A model generated the notes under the pieces. That model was not told the origin of the DNA, made no database searches, and saw nothing but the letters and a program-made list of their open reading frames with translations. DNA of 31,711 nucleotides, from NCBI GenBank assembly GCA_002344205.1, contig DDSZ01000036.1, positions 1-31,711 on the forward strand, given 5' to 3'. This DNA comes from Opitutaceae bacterium UBA2377 (GTDB lineage Bacteria; Verrucomicrobiota; Verrucomicrobiia; Opitutales; Opitutaceae). This document shows positions 24,095 through 30,724 of this stretch, piece after piece. A program made the translations under genes and the position numbers. Within the stretch, counting starts at the first letter, position 1. The number at the start of each line of letters is the position of its first letter.

Positions 24095-26407
24095 ATGACC
24101 ACCTCACCGGCCGTGTCCCGCATCACCTATCACGCCAAGGCCCAGCCCTCCGAGCAGACCGCCGCCAACGAGCTGGCCCGTCTTACCGGTGCCACCGCCG
24201 CGCCTGCGGCGCGTCCGGGCCGCGGCTTCAACGTCGCCCTCGCCGCGCGCAACTGGGCGCCGGCCGCCGTCAAGGCAGCCAAGGGGAATGCCAGTTGGAT
24301 CTGGCTGCGCGTGGATGGGGACGGCACGGGCGAAATCGTCGCCACCGAGGGCTCGGGCCTTTTCGCCGCCGCACGCCTCCTCGCCCACGGGCTCACCGGC
24401 GCCACGCGCGAAAAGCTCGCCCGCGGCCTGCTCCTGCCGCGCAGCTTCCGGATGAACCGGCCGATCTGGGACGGCTCGTTTGCGCAATACTGGAAGTCCA
24501 ACCGCGGTTTCTCGCCCGAGCACTACGCCGCGACGCTCGCCGAGGCGGGCTTCACCCATCTCGAGGTCAACAGCCTCCAGTCGCACTTCCCCTACGAGGA
24601 TTCCGTGCCCGGCGAGTATTACTCGCAGTTCTACACCTACTGCCCGGGCTTCAACCACTTCATCGACACGCCGCTCACGCGCGGCCTCTGGCCGGCACAG
24701 TATCTCGATGGCAACCTCGAGCGCCTGCAGAGCCTCGCCGCCCTCGGCCGCAAATACGGCCTCAAGCCCTCTGTCTGCCTCTACGAACCGCGCTCGCTGC
24801 CGGAGCGGTTTTTCCAGAAATACCCGGTGCTCCGCGGCGCGCGCATCGACCACCCGTTCCGCTCGCGGCTGCCGCGCTACACCATGGCGCAGGACCACCC
24901 CGTCGTGCAAAAGCACTACCGCCTCGCCACGCACGCCTTGATGAAGGCCGTGCCCGATCTCGACGCGATGTCCATCTGGACCAACGACAGCGGCGGCGGC
25001 TTCGAGCACACCGCCTCGCTCTACATCGGGCGCAACGGCGGGCCCTACATGATCCGCGAGTGGCGCAGCCACGAAAAGATCGCCGAGGCCGCCGGCAAGA
25101 GCATCGGTCAATTTTTGCGCAACCTCCGTGAAGCCGCGGCGGAGATTAATCCCGATTTCAAGCTCAGCCTCCGCATCGAGCCGTTCAAGGCCGAGCACGA
25201 TCACCTCAAGGCCGAGCTCGGCCGCGGTGTGCATTGGGAAGGCCCGTCCATGCTCGCGCGTGGCTACTCCCTGCCCTACAGCCACCGGCACTATGCCGAC
25301 CAGATGGGCGTGGCCGGCGGCATGTTCCACTGCCAGCTTGATCCCCGCGAGAAGCCCGAACTCGCCAAAGAGCGCGCCCAAGGCGTCAACCCGATCCTCA
25401 CCTACTCGCCCGGTCCGGTGTGGAACCAGGAACCGCTCATCGGCATCCCGTGGCCGCGCATGATCCATGCGCGCCTCACCCAGCTCAAAGGTATCGGCGC
25501 CGATCTCGTCAGCGCCATGGGCGGCCTCGCCAACACCGCCGCCGCACCTTTCTGGCCGAACCCCGCCGCCATCCGCGCCGCGCAGTTCACGCCTGACCGC
25601 AGCATTGACGACGTGCTCGCCGACGAAGCCGTGCGCTTCGCCGGCGCCAAGCATGGTCCCGCGCTCGCGCAGGCTTGGGCGCTCTTTGAGGAAGCCGTTA
25701 CCTGGCAGCCCATCGTGCCGCTCTTCTGCGGCTTCGGTTTCTGCTGGCAGCGCACCTTCGACCGCCCGCTCGTGCCCGACATCGAAGCCATCCCCGCCGC
25801 CGAGCGGCACTACTACGAGCGCCACGGCTGCTTCCAGCACAACAACCCCGGCATCAATGATCTCGGCAAGGACGTGCTGTTCAACCTCATCACCCGCGAA
25901 GCCGCCGACAAGATGGTGCCTCGCTTCGACAAAAATCTCCTCCCGCGCATCGCCAAGGCGGAAAAGTTCGTCGCCGCCACGCTCGCCAAGTGCGGCGACA
26001 ACGCGCAGGCCGCCGCCGTCTTCGCCGATCTGCGCGACCGCCTCCGCGGCTACCGGCACTGGGCGACGACGCTCCGCAGCGTCGCCGCATGGTGCTCCGG
26101 CGTTTACGGCTACCTTGAGAGCAAGACCGCCGCGCAGAAACGGCAGCACGAGAAATTCCTCCAAGCCGCCATCGACCTCGAACTGGCCAATGCCCGCGGC
26201 TTCCTCGATCACTTCGAGAATTCGCCCACCGAGTTCATGGTCGTTTCCGCCACCGGCGAGAGCACCTTCATCTACGGCAAAAATCTCGGCGACCACGTGC
26301 GCCAAAAAATCCGCCTGATGCAAAAATACCGGCACAGGAAGCCGCGCATCGACCGCGACATCCTCTGGCGCGCCGCCCCCAACCAGCCCTGGCCGGATGG
26401 CTTTTGA
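24095..26407 (+). CDS. Putative cytoplasmic glycoside hydrolase, unclassified (paralogue 1)
   Basis: 770 residues from the ATG at 24095 (an upstream in-frame TTG is less likely). No signal peptide or membrane segment. Residues of about 8-105 resemble the small alpha/beta domain that precedes the barrel in GH20 and GH67 enzymes ('EQTAANELARLTGA', 'GTGEIVATEGSGLFAAARLL'). Residues of about 125-460 look like a beta/alpha barrel: 'ATLAEAGFTHLEVNSLQSHF', 'AALGRKYGLKPSVCLYEPRS', 'SIWTNDSGGGFEHTASLYIG' (D298, E304) and 'LSLRIEPFKAEH' (E362). The acidic residues at these strand ends are candidate catalysts. Residues of about 620-770 are helical. I do not recognise the family; the NDSGGGxE loop recalls the NDGG-type loop of DUF4838 proteins, a weak resemblance. 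The neighbours suggest sugar catabolism. Confidence 0.75.
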   Translation: MTTSPAVSRITYHAKAQPSEQTAANELARLTGATAAPAARPGRGFNVALAARNWAPAAVKAAKGNASWIWLRVDGDGTGEIVATEGSGLFAAARLLAHGLTGATREKLARGLLLPRSFRMNRPIWDGSFAQYWKSNRGFSPEHYAATLAEAGFTHLEVNSLQSHFPYEDSVPGEYYSQFYTYCPGFNHFIDTPLTRGLWPAQYLDGNLERLQSLAALGRKYGLKPSVCLYEPRSLPERFFQKYPVLRGARIDHPFRSRLPRYTMAQDHPVVQKHYRLATHALMKAVPDLDAMSIWTNDSGGGFEHTASLYIGRNGGPYMIREWRSHEKIAEAAGKSIGQFLRNLREAAAEINPDFKLSLRIEPFKAEHDHLKAELGRGVHWEGPSMLARGYSLPYSHRHYADQMGVAGGMFHCQLDPREKPELAKERAQGVNPILTYSPGPVWNQEPLIGIPWPRMIHARLTQLKGIGADLVSAMGGLANTAAAPFWPNPAAIRAAQFTPDRSIDDVLADEAVRFAGAKHGPALAQAWALFEEAVTWQPIVPLFCGFGFCWQRTFDRPLVPDIEAIPAAERHYYERHGCFQHNNPGINDLGKDVLFNLITREAADKMVPRFDKNLLPRIAKAEKFVAATLAKCGDNAQAAAVFADLRDRLRGYRHWATTLRSVAAWCSGVYGYLESKTAAQKRQHEKFLQAAIDLELANARGFLDHFENSPTEFMVVSATGESTFIYGKNLGDHVRQKIRLMQKYRHRKPRIDRDILWRAAPNQPWPDGF

Positions 26408-26450
26408 GCGGGCATATTCGCTGATCGACAGACCGACACACTCCGGCGCT

Positions 26451-26538
26451 GCACGCACCCCTCTCCCGAGGGGACCCGAGCCAACACTGATTAAAATCCC
26501 CTCTGCAGCGGGGAGCCCCGCAGGGCGGGGTGTGCGCC
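26451..26538. repeat. Multi-hairpin intergenic element between the two hydrolase-like genes
   Basis: Three hairpins lie in a row: CCCCTC-TCCC-GAGGGG (26458-26473), CCCC-TCTGCAGC-GGGG (26498-26513) and CCCCGC-AGG-GCGGGG (26516-26530). The outer arms GCACGCACCCC and GGGGTGTGCGC are nearly complementary. It starts 44 bp after the first gene's stop and could end or insulate its transcript; it differs from the GGTAGGG repeat. Confidence 0.6.
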
Positions 26539-26639
26539 TGCTTTCGTGGTGTCTTATCTTTCTGTGCGTAGGACTCAGCATCGGTCCCACCCCCGCCCCA
26601 TTGGTTCAAAATGGGGAAGTCTGGTAAATAATCTGCACC

Positions 26640-26653
26640 GCGTCCTAGGACGC
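26640..26653. promoter_or_regulatory. 14-bp perfect palindrome upstream of hydrolase-like gene 2
   Basis: GCGTCCTAGGACGC is its own reverse complement and lies 47 bp before the ATG at 26701, overlapping by two bases the 11-mer GCTTGCGCTTT shared with paralogue 1. The position suits an operator. The regulator is unknown, and no equivalent was seen upstream of paralogue 1. Confidence 0.35.
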
Positions 26654-26664
26654 TTGCGCTTTAT

Positions 26665-26684
26665 CACCCGATTCCTTTCGGGTG
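26665..26684 (+). promoter_or_regulatory. Leader hairpin of hydrolase-like gene 2
   Basis: CACCCGA (26665-26671) pairs exactly with TCGGGTG (26678-26684) around a 6-nt loop, ending 16 nt before the ATG. It may affect translation initiation. No Shine-Dalgarno is evident in the remaining leader. Confidence 0.35.
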
Positions 26685-26700
26685 AACCCAGTCTTCCCAC

Positions 26701-29031
26701 ATGAGCCAGATCCCCGCCCCCCTCGCCGCACTCAATGTGCGCCTCGTTAATTTCCCCGCCCGCTGCCAGCCGGTGGAAAAAACCGCCGCCGAGGAGTTCG
26801 CCCGGCTCACCGGCGCGAAGGTCGTCCCGGCCAGCCGTGCCGGCGCCGGCGTCAACGTCGCCCTCGCGCCGCGCGACTGGGCCAAGACCCTCCCCAAGTC
26901 CAAGGCCGCCCGGCCCGGCTGGATGTGGCTCAAGCTCGCCGACGACGGCACCGGCGAGATCATCGCCGACACCGGCGCCCTGCTCTATGCCGCGGTGCGC
27001 CTGCTCGCCCATGGGCTGCCCGACGCCGCGCGCGCCAAACTCGATCGCGGTCTGTTCCTGCCCGCGACCTTCGCGTGGCACCGGCCGCACTGGGACGCCT
27101 GCCTCACGCAATACTGGCGCAGCGCGCGCAAGTTCGACCCCGAACGCTACGTCGCCACGCTTGCTGAGTCGGGCTTCACCCACGTCGAGGTCAACGGCCT
27201 GCAGGCGCACATGCCCTACGAGGACACCGTCGCGCATGAATACTACCCGCAGTTCTACACCTACTGCGCCGGCTTCAACCACTTCGTGGACACGCCGCTC
27301 ACCCGCGGGATCTGGCCGACCCAATACCTCGAGGCCAACCTCACGAACCTGAAGAAACTCGCCGCCCTCGGCCAACGCTACGGCCTCAAGCCCGGCGTGT
27401 GCATGTTTGAGCCGCGCTCGCTGCCCGAGCGGTTTTTCCAGAAATACCCGACGCTCCGCGGCGCACGCGTGGACCACCCCTTCCGCTCCCGCCTCCCGCG
27501 CTACTGCCTCGCGCAGGACCATCCCGTCACCAAGCAGCACTACCGCGCCGCGCTGCAGGCGCTCATCAAGGCCGCGCCCGAGCTCAGCTACCTCAGCATC
27601 TGGACCAATGACAGCGGCGCCGGCTTCGAGCACACCGGCTCGCTCTACGTCGGACGCAACGGCGGCCCCTACATGATCCGCGAGTGGCGCAACCATGACA
27701 AGGTCGCCCAGGCCGCCGGCGAGAGCATCGTGCGCTACCTGCGCAACCTCCAGCAGGCCGCCGCCGAGCTGAACCCCGAGTTCGACGTCATCCAGCGCCT
27801 CGAACCCTTCAAGCTGGAGCACGAGCACATCAAGGCCGGCTTCGGCAACCACGTGACCTGGGAAGCGCCCTCGCTCCTCGTGCGCGGCTACAACCTGCCC
27901 TATCCGCACCCGCGCTACCCCGCGATGGGCGGCGTCGCCGGCAGCCCCCTGCACACGACCCTCGACGCCAGCGAGGACGCCGTGCTCAAGGATTCCCGCG
28001 CCCGCGGCGCCGAGCCCGCGCTGCAATACTCCGCCGGCAGCATCGCCACCTTCGAGCCGCTGCTCGGCATCCCCTACCCGCGCCTGCTGCACAAAAAACT
28101 CGCCGAGATGCGCGCGCACGGCTTCCGGCGCATCAGCGCGCTCGGCGGCCTCGGCAACACGCCGCAGACCCCGTATTGGCCGAATCCCGCCGTGATCCGC
28201 GCCGCGCAGTTCACGCCGGACGAACCCCTCGACGCCGTGCTGCTCGCCACCGCCCGCCGCTTCGTCGGGGCAAAGCACGCCGCCGCGCTCGTCGCCTGTT
28301 GGGATGCGTTCGACGACGCCGTCAGTTGGCAGCCGCCCGTGCCGCTCTTCAGCGGTTTCGGTTTCACCTGGCAGCGCACCTTCGACCGCCCCTACGTGCC
28401 CGACATCGAGGCCATCCCCGCCAAGGAACGCGCCTACTACGAGCGCCACGGCTGCTTCCAGCACAACAACCCCGCGCTCAACGATCTCGGCAAGGACGTG
28501 CTCTTCGACCTCGTGACGCGCGAACACGGCACGCAGGCCGCCGGGTATTTTGACCGCAACGTCTTCCCGCGCCTCGCCAAGCTCATCGTAAAACTGGAAA
28601 AACTCGCGGCCCGGACCGCCACCGAACCCGCCGCGCAGGCCGTCTTCACCGATCTCCTCGACCGCGCCCGGGCCTTCCGCATCTGGTGCGGCTCGCTCCG
28701 CATGGTCTGCGCGTGGTGCGCCCACGTTTACGGTTACCTTGAGGCCAAGGGCACCGCGGACCGCAGGAAGCACGAAAAACTCCTCCAGGCCGCCATCGAC
28801 GACGAGATCGCCAACACCCGCGACCTCATCGCGCTCCTCGAAAGCGGACGCACCGAGGTCATGGCGCTCTCCGCCGTCGCCAACAACACCTTCATCTATG
28901 GCGAAGACCTGCCCGACCTCCTGCGCGAGAAAATCCGCCTGATGCAGAAATACCGGCACAAAAAGCCGCGCATCGACAAAAACATCCTCTGGCGCCCCAC
29001 CCCCGACGGCCAGTGGCCGCGGTTCGACTGA
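26701..29031 (+). CDS. Putative cytoplasmic glycoside hydrolase, unclassified (paralogue 2)
   Basis: 776 residues, ATG at 26701. Collinear with the protein at 24095-26407 along its whole length and clearly a duplicate: 'SLPERFFQKYP', 'GPYMIREWR', 'FWQHNNP'-like segments ('HGCFQHNNP') and the C-terminal 'KIRLMQKYRH-KPRID' are near identical. The candidate acidic residues are kept: D304 and E310 in 'IWTNDSGAGFEHTGSLYVGR', and E368 in 'QRLEPFKLEHEH'. The N-terminal small domain ('AAEEFARLTGAKVVP') and C-terminal helical region are also kept. Divergence is greatest in the middle (about 385-440), where substrate-contacting loops may lie, so the two may act on different linkages. No signal peptide, so the substrate must be imported or made inside the cell. 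Family assignment as for paralogue 1: not recognised. Confidence 0.75.
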   Translation: MSQIPAPLAALNVRLVNFPARCQPVEKTAAEEFARLTGAKVVPASRAGAGVNVALAPRDWAKTLPKSKAARPGWMWLKLADDGTGEIIADTGALLYAAVRLLAHGLPDAARAKLDRGLFLPATFAWHRPHWDACLTQYWRSARKFDPERYVATLAESGFTHVEVNGLQAHMPYEDTVAHEYYPQFYTYCAGFNHFVDTPLTRGIWPTQYLEANLTNLKKLAALGQRYGLKPGVCMFEPRSLPERFFQKYPTLRGARVDHPFRSRLPRYCLAQDHPVTKQHYRAALQALIKAAPELSYLSIWTNDSGAGFEHTGSLYVGRNGGPYMIREWRNHDKVAQAAGESIVRYLRNLQQAAAELNPEFDVIQRLEPFKLEHEHIKAGFGNHVTWEAPSLLVRGYNLPYPHPRYPAMGGVAGSPLHTTLDASEDAVLKDSRARGAEPALQYSAGSIATFEPLLGIPYPRLLHKKLAEMRAHGFRRISALGGLGNTPQTPYWPNPAVIRAAQFTPDEPLDAVLLATARRFVGAKHAAALVACWDAFDDAVSWQPPVPLFSGFGFTWQRTFDRPYVPDIEAIPAKERAYYERHGCFQHNNPALNDLGKDVLFDLVTREHGTQAAGYFDRNVFPRLAKLIVKLEKLAARTATEPAAQAVFTDLLDRARAFRIWCGSLRMVCAWCAHVYGYLEAKGTADRRKHEKLLQAAIDDEIANTRDLIALLESGRTEVMALSAVANNTFIYGEDLPDLLREKIRLMQKYRHKKPRIDKNILWRPTPDGQWPRFD

Positions 29032-29074
29032 AAATTAGAATTATAGCGGTTTCATAAAAACTGTAGCCGGAAAA

Positions 29075-29128
29075 GGTAGGGCCTGACCTCCGGGCGGGCA
29101 GCGGTCCGCTCGGAGAGCGGACCCTACC
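29075..29128. repeat. Interspersed palindromic repeat, copy C
   Basis: It starts GGTAGGGCCTGACCTCCGGG and ends GGAGAGCGGACCCTACC, with internal GGTCCGCTC-GGAGAGCGGACC pairing. An outer perfect 8-bp inverted repeat, TGTAGCCG (29062-29069) and CGGCTACA (29152-29159), surrounds it. It begins 44 bp after the stop of hydrolase-like gene 2 and probably forms a large stem at the end of that transcript. Confidence 0.75.
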
Positions 29129-29250
29129 GGCGCTACCGCGCCACAGGACTGCGGCTACATTATTACTTGATATGCTCTAACCACAAAGAGCACAAAGACC
29201 CGATCGCATTTCTCTGCGTTAAACCTGCACGGATCCGCCCGCCTCCTCTC

Positions 29251-29274
29251 AATTGTGGCCACGTGGCCACAATT
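29251..29274. promoter_or_regulatory. 24-bp perfect palindrome beside the Doc remnant
   Basis: Two abutting copies of the 8-bp palindrome GTGGCCAC are flanked by AATT on both sides, giving 24 bp with exact dyad symmetry and no spacer. It lies 17 bp beyond the Doc-like gene's stop. A binding site for a dimeric or tetrameric regulator, or a recombination site, is plausible; function unknown. Confidence 0.6.
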
Positions 29275-29291
29275 TGGGCCCCACACCCGGC

Positions 29292-29576
29292 TCAAGCCTG
29301 CCGGGCGGAACGAAACACCTCAGCCAGCCCCGCTTTGTCCAATCGCTTCTCCGCGATGCCGATCATGGCGTCGTAGAGCTGCGCGTTCGTCACCGCCGAA
29401 GTCGAAATCCCGTTGAGTTCCAGAAACGCCAGCGCCGTCGTGATCGCGGTGCGCTTATTGCCGTCGATGAAGGGCTGATTCTCCGCGATGTGGTAGGCGT
29501 AAGCCGCCGCCAGATCAAACAGGTCGCCCTGCCCGTAGCAGAACATGTTTCGCGGCTGGGCGAGGGCTGACTCCAG
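29292..29576 (-). pseudogene. Doc/Fic-type toxin, N-terminally truncated
   Basis: From the ATG at 29546 there are 84 residues, against about 125 for the death-on-curing (Doc) family. The family core is clear: 'GDLFDLAAAYAYHIAENQPF' and 'IDGNKRTAITTALAFLELNG'. Doc toxins phosphorylate EF-Tu through this Fic-type loop; the usual HPF.DGNKR appears here as QPF.DGNKR. Homology continues upstream of the ATG through 'LESALAQPRN' (to about 29576), but the frame meets a TAG at 29598-29600, and the N-terminal third of the family is absent. No Phd-like antitoxin is visible. It is therefore probably a decayed toxin; a short functional product cannot be excluded. The upstream DNA holds a ParE-like fragment on the other strand. 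Confidence 0.7.
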
Positions 29577-29592
29577 CCCATGCTCGTTTCGG

Positions 29593-29697
29593 GCTCCCTA
29601 CACGATCCGCTACCGGATTCGCCGCGACGAAGCCCTGATCGAGTCTCTGAGCGTGGTTCATGCCGCCCGCCATCCCGACACGGGAACTGATCGCTGA
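29593..29697 (+). pseudogene. ParE/RelE-like toxin C-terminal fragment
   Basis: The plus-strand frame ending in TGA at 29695-29697 reads 'APYTIRYRIRRDEALIESLS' then 'VVHAARHPDTGTDR'. The pattern (P-Y-x-I-x-Y-R-x, then strand, then V-x-H-A-A-R-x-P) is that of the last strands of ParE/RelE plasmid-stabilisation toxins. The preceding 60-70 residues of such a toxin are missing; upstream the DNA switches to Doc sequence on the opposite strand. The fragment is short, so the call is tentative. Confidence 0.4.
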
Positions 29698-29742
29698 ATG
29701 GCGGTAAATGTGACGAGCTGTGCAGGTCGGGACGGGCCGCAG

Positions 29743-30603
29743 CTAGCCACCGTGGGCCTTGCGGCGGAATTCCGACGGGGTGATGCCCATCACCTGCTTG
29801 AAGGCTTTCGAGAAGTGGAAGACATCGCAGAACTCCAGTTCCTCGGCGAGTTCCTTGAAGCCGTGGCTGCCCTGGTAAATCGCGGCGCAGGCGCGGTCGA
29901 TGCGCTTGCGTTTCTGGAACTGGCCGGGTGAGACGCCCAGCCGCAGCGTGAACTGCTTGCGGAAGTTGTCGTAGTTGAGCCCCACCTGCCGCGCCACCTG
30001 CACGGGAGCCGGCCAGCCGCGCGCGCCGGGATTGCCGAGCAGGCGCTGGCTTTCCTCCAGCCACGCGTCACGCTCGGGGCTGAGCCGGGCCTCGGCATCG
30101 GCCGCAGCCAGATCGTTGATGAGGTGGAGAAACATCCCCATCGCCCGCATCGCGCCGGCCGGGGTGTGCCGGCCTTCGCCCGCCACCACCTCCTCCAGCC
30201 GGCGACTCCAATAGTCCACCGGCTCCAGGTGCCAGACCGGACGCGCGGGATCGAGGACGCCGCGGCTGCGGAGAAAATCAAACTGCGGTCCGTTGAAGAC
30301 AAAGTAGATCTGGTTCCACGGCTGCCCGCGCTTCGGCCCGTAGGCGTGGGCCAGTTCGGGAAAGATGAGCACGAGGTCGCCAGGGCGCAGATCGGCCTGC
30401 ACACCGTTGGCGTCGCAGTAGTAACCGTCCACGTCCACCAAGTAGATGAGCGAGTAGCTTCCCAAAACACGCATCGCCTGGGGGTCCAAACCCTGCACGT
30501 CCTTCAGGGCGCCCACCAACTGGAGCTCACCCAGGCTGGTGCGCAGGGGACTCTCCAGCCAGGCCTGGCTGCGGAAGGGTGCAGGGGAAGATTCGGTGCC
30601 CAT
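29743..30603 (-). CDS. AraC-family transcriptional regulator
   Basis: 286 residues from the ATG at 30603; a TTG eight codons upstream is the alternative. The N-terminal cupin-like sensing domain (about 20-135) has 'LIYLVDVDGYYCDANGVQAD', 'LRPGDLVLIFPELAHAYGP' and 'WNQIYFVFNGPQFDFLRSRG'. The C-terminal double HTH of the AraC/XylS type (about 190-286) has 'VARQVGLNYDNFRKQFTLRL', 'GVSPGQFQKRKRIDRACAAI' and the signature 'FHFSKAFKQVMGITPSEFRR'. Regulators of this shape usually sense sugars or related small molecules and act on neighbouring genes. It is divergent from the dioxygenase-like gene (121 bp between starts), which is its most likely target; the hydrolase genes are further candidates. Confidence 0.94.
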   Translation of the reverse strand: MGTESSPAPFRSQAWLESPLRTSLGELQLVGALKDVQGLDPQAMRVLGSYSLIYLVDVDGYYCDANGVQADLRPGDLVLIFPELAHAYGPKRGQPWNQIYFVFNGPQFDFLRSRGVLDPARPVWHLEPVDYWSRRLEEVVAGEGRHTPAGAMRAMGMFLHLINDLAAADAEARLSPERDAWLEESQRLLGNPGARGWPAPVQVARQVGLNYDNFRKQFTLRLGVSPGQFQKRKRIDRACAAIYQGSHGFKELAEELEFCDVFHFSKAFKQVMGITPSEFRRKAHGG

Positions 30604-30724
30604 GTAATCCCAAAATCTACATGCCAAATCTCATTTCAACCATTTTGTCCCGGCCGGGAGCGGTGTATATTGTCCGACTCTTTAATCCCGTTACACCCAC
30701 CCAACCCCGACCGGCTTTTCTCCC
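30604..30724. promoter_or_regulatory. Divergent promoter region, AraC regulator / dioxygenase-like gene
   Basis: The 121-bp region has an A/T-rich left half. A near-direct repeat, CCAAAATCT (30610-30618) and CCAAATCT (30624-30631), a 10-bp palindrome CCCGGCCGGG (30649-30658) and a possible -10 box TATATT (30666-30671) for the rightward gene are visible. No good -35 box stands at the usual distance, as expected for an activator-dependent promoter. Confidence 0.3.

Noticed and set aside
24104..28959. Two minus-strand frames of about 800 codons opposite the hydrolase-like genes
   Set aside because: Their similarity to each other only mirrors the paralogy of the plus-strand genes. The plus-strand proteins have a normal composition and domain-like motifs.
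29698..29742. Possible short coding sequence after the ParE-like fragment
   Set aside because: Only 45 bp before the AraC-type gene's stop; no motif seen.
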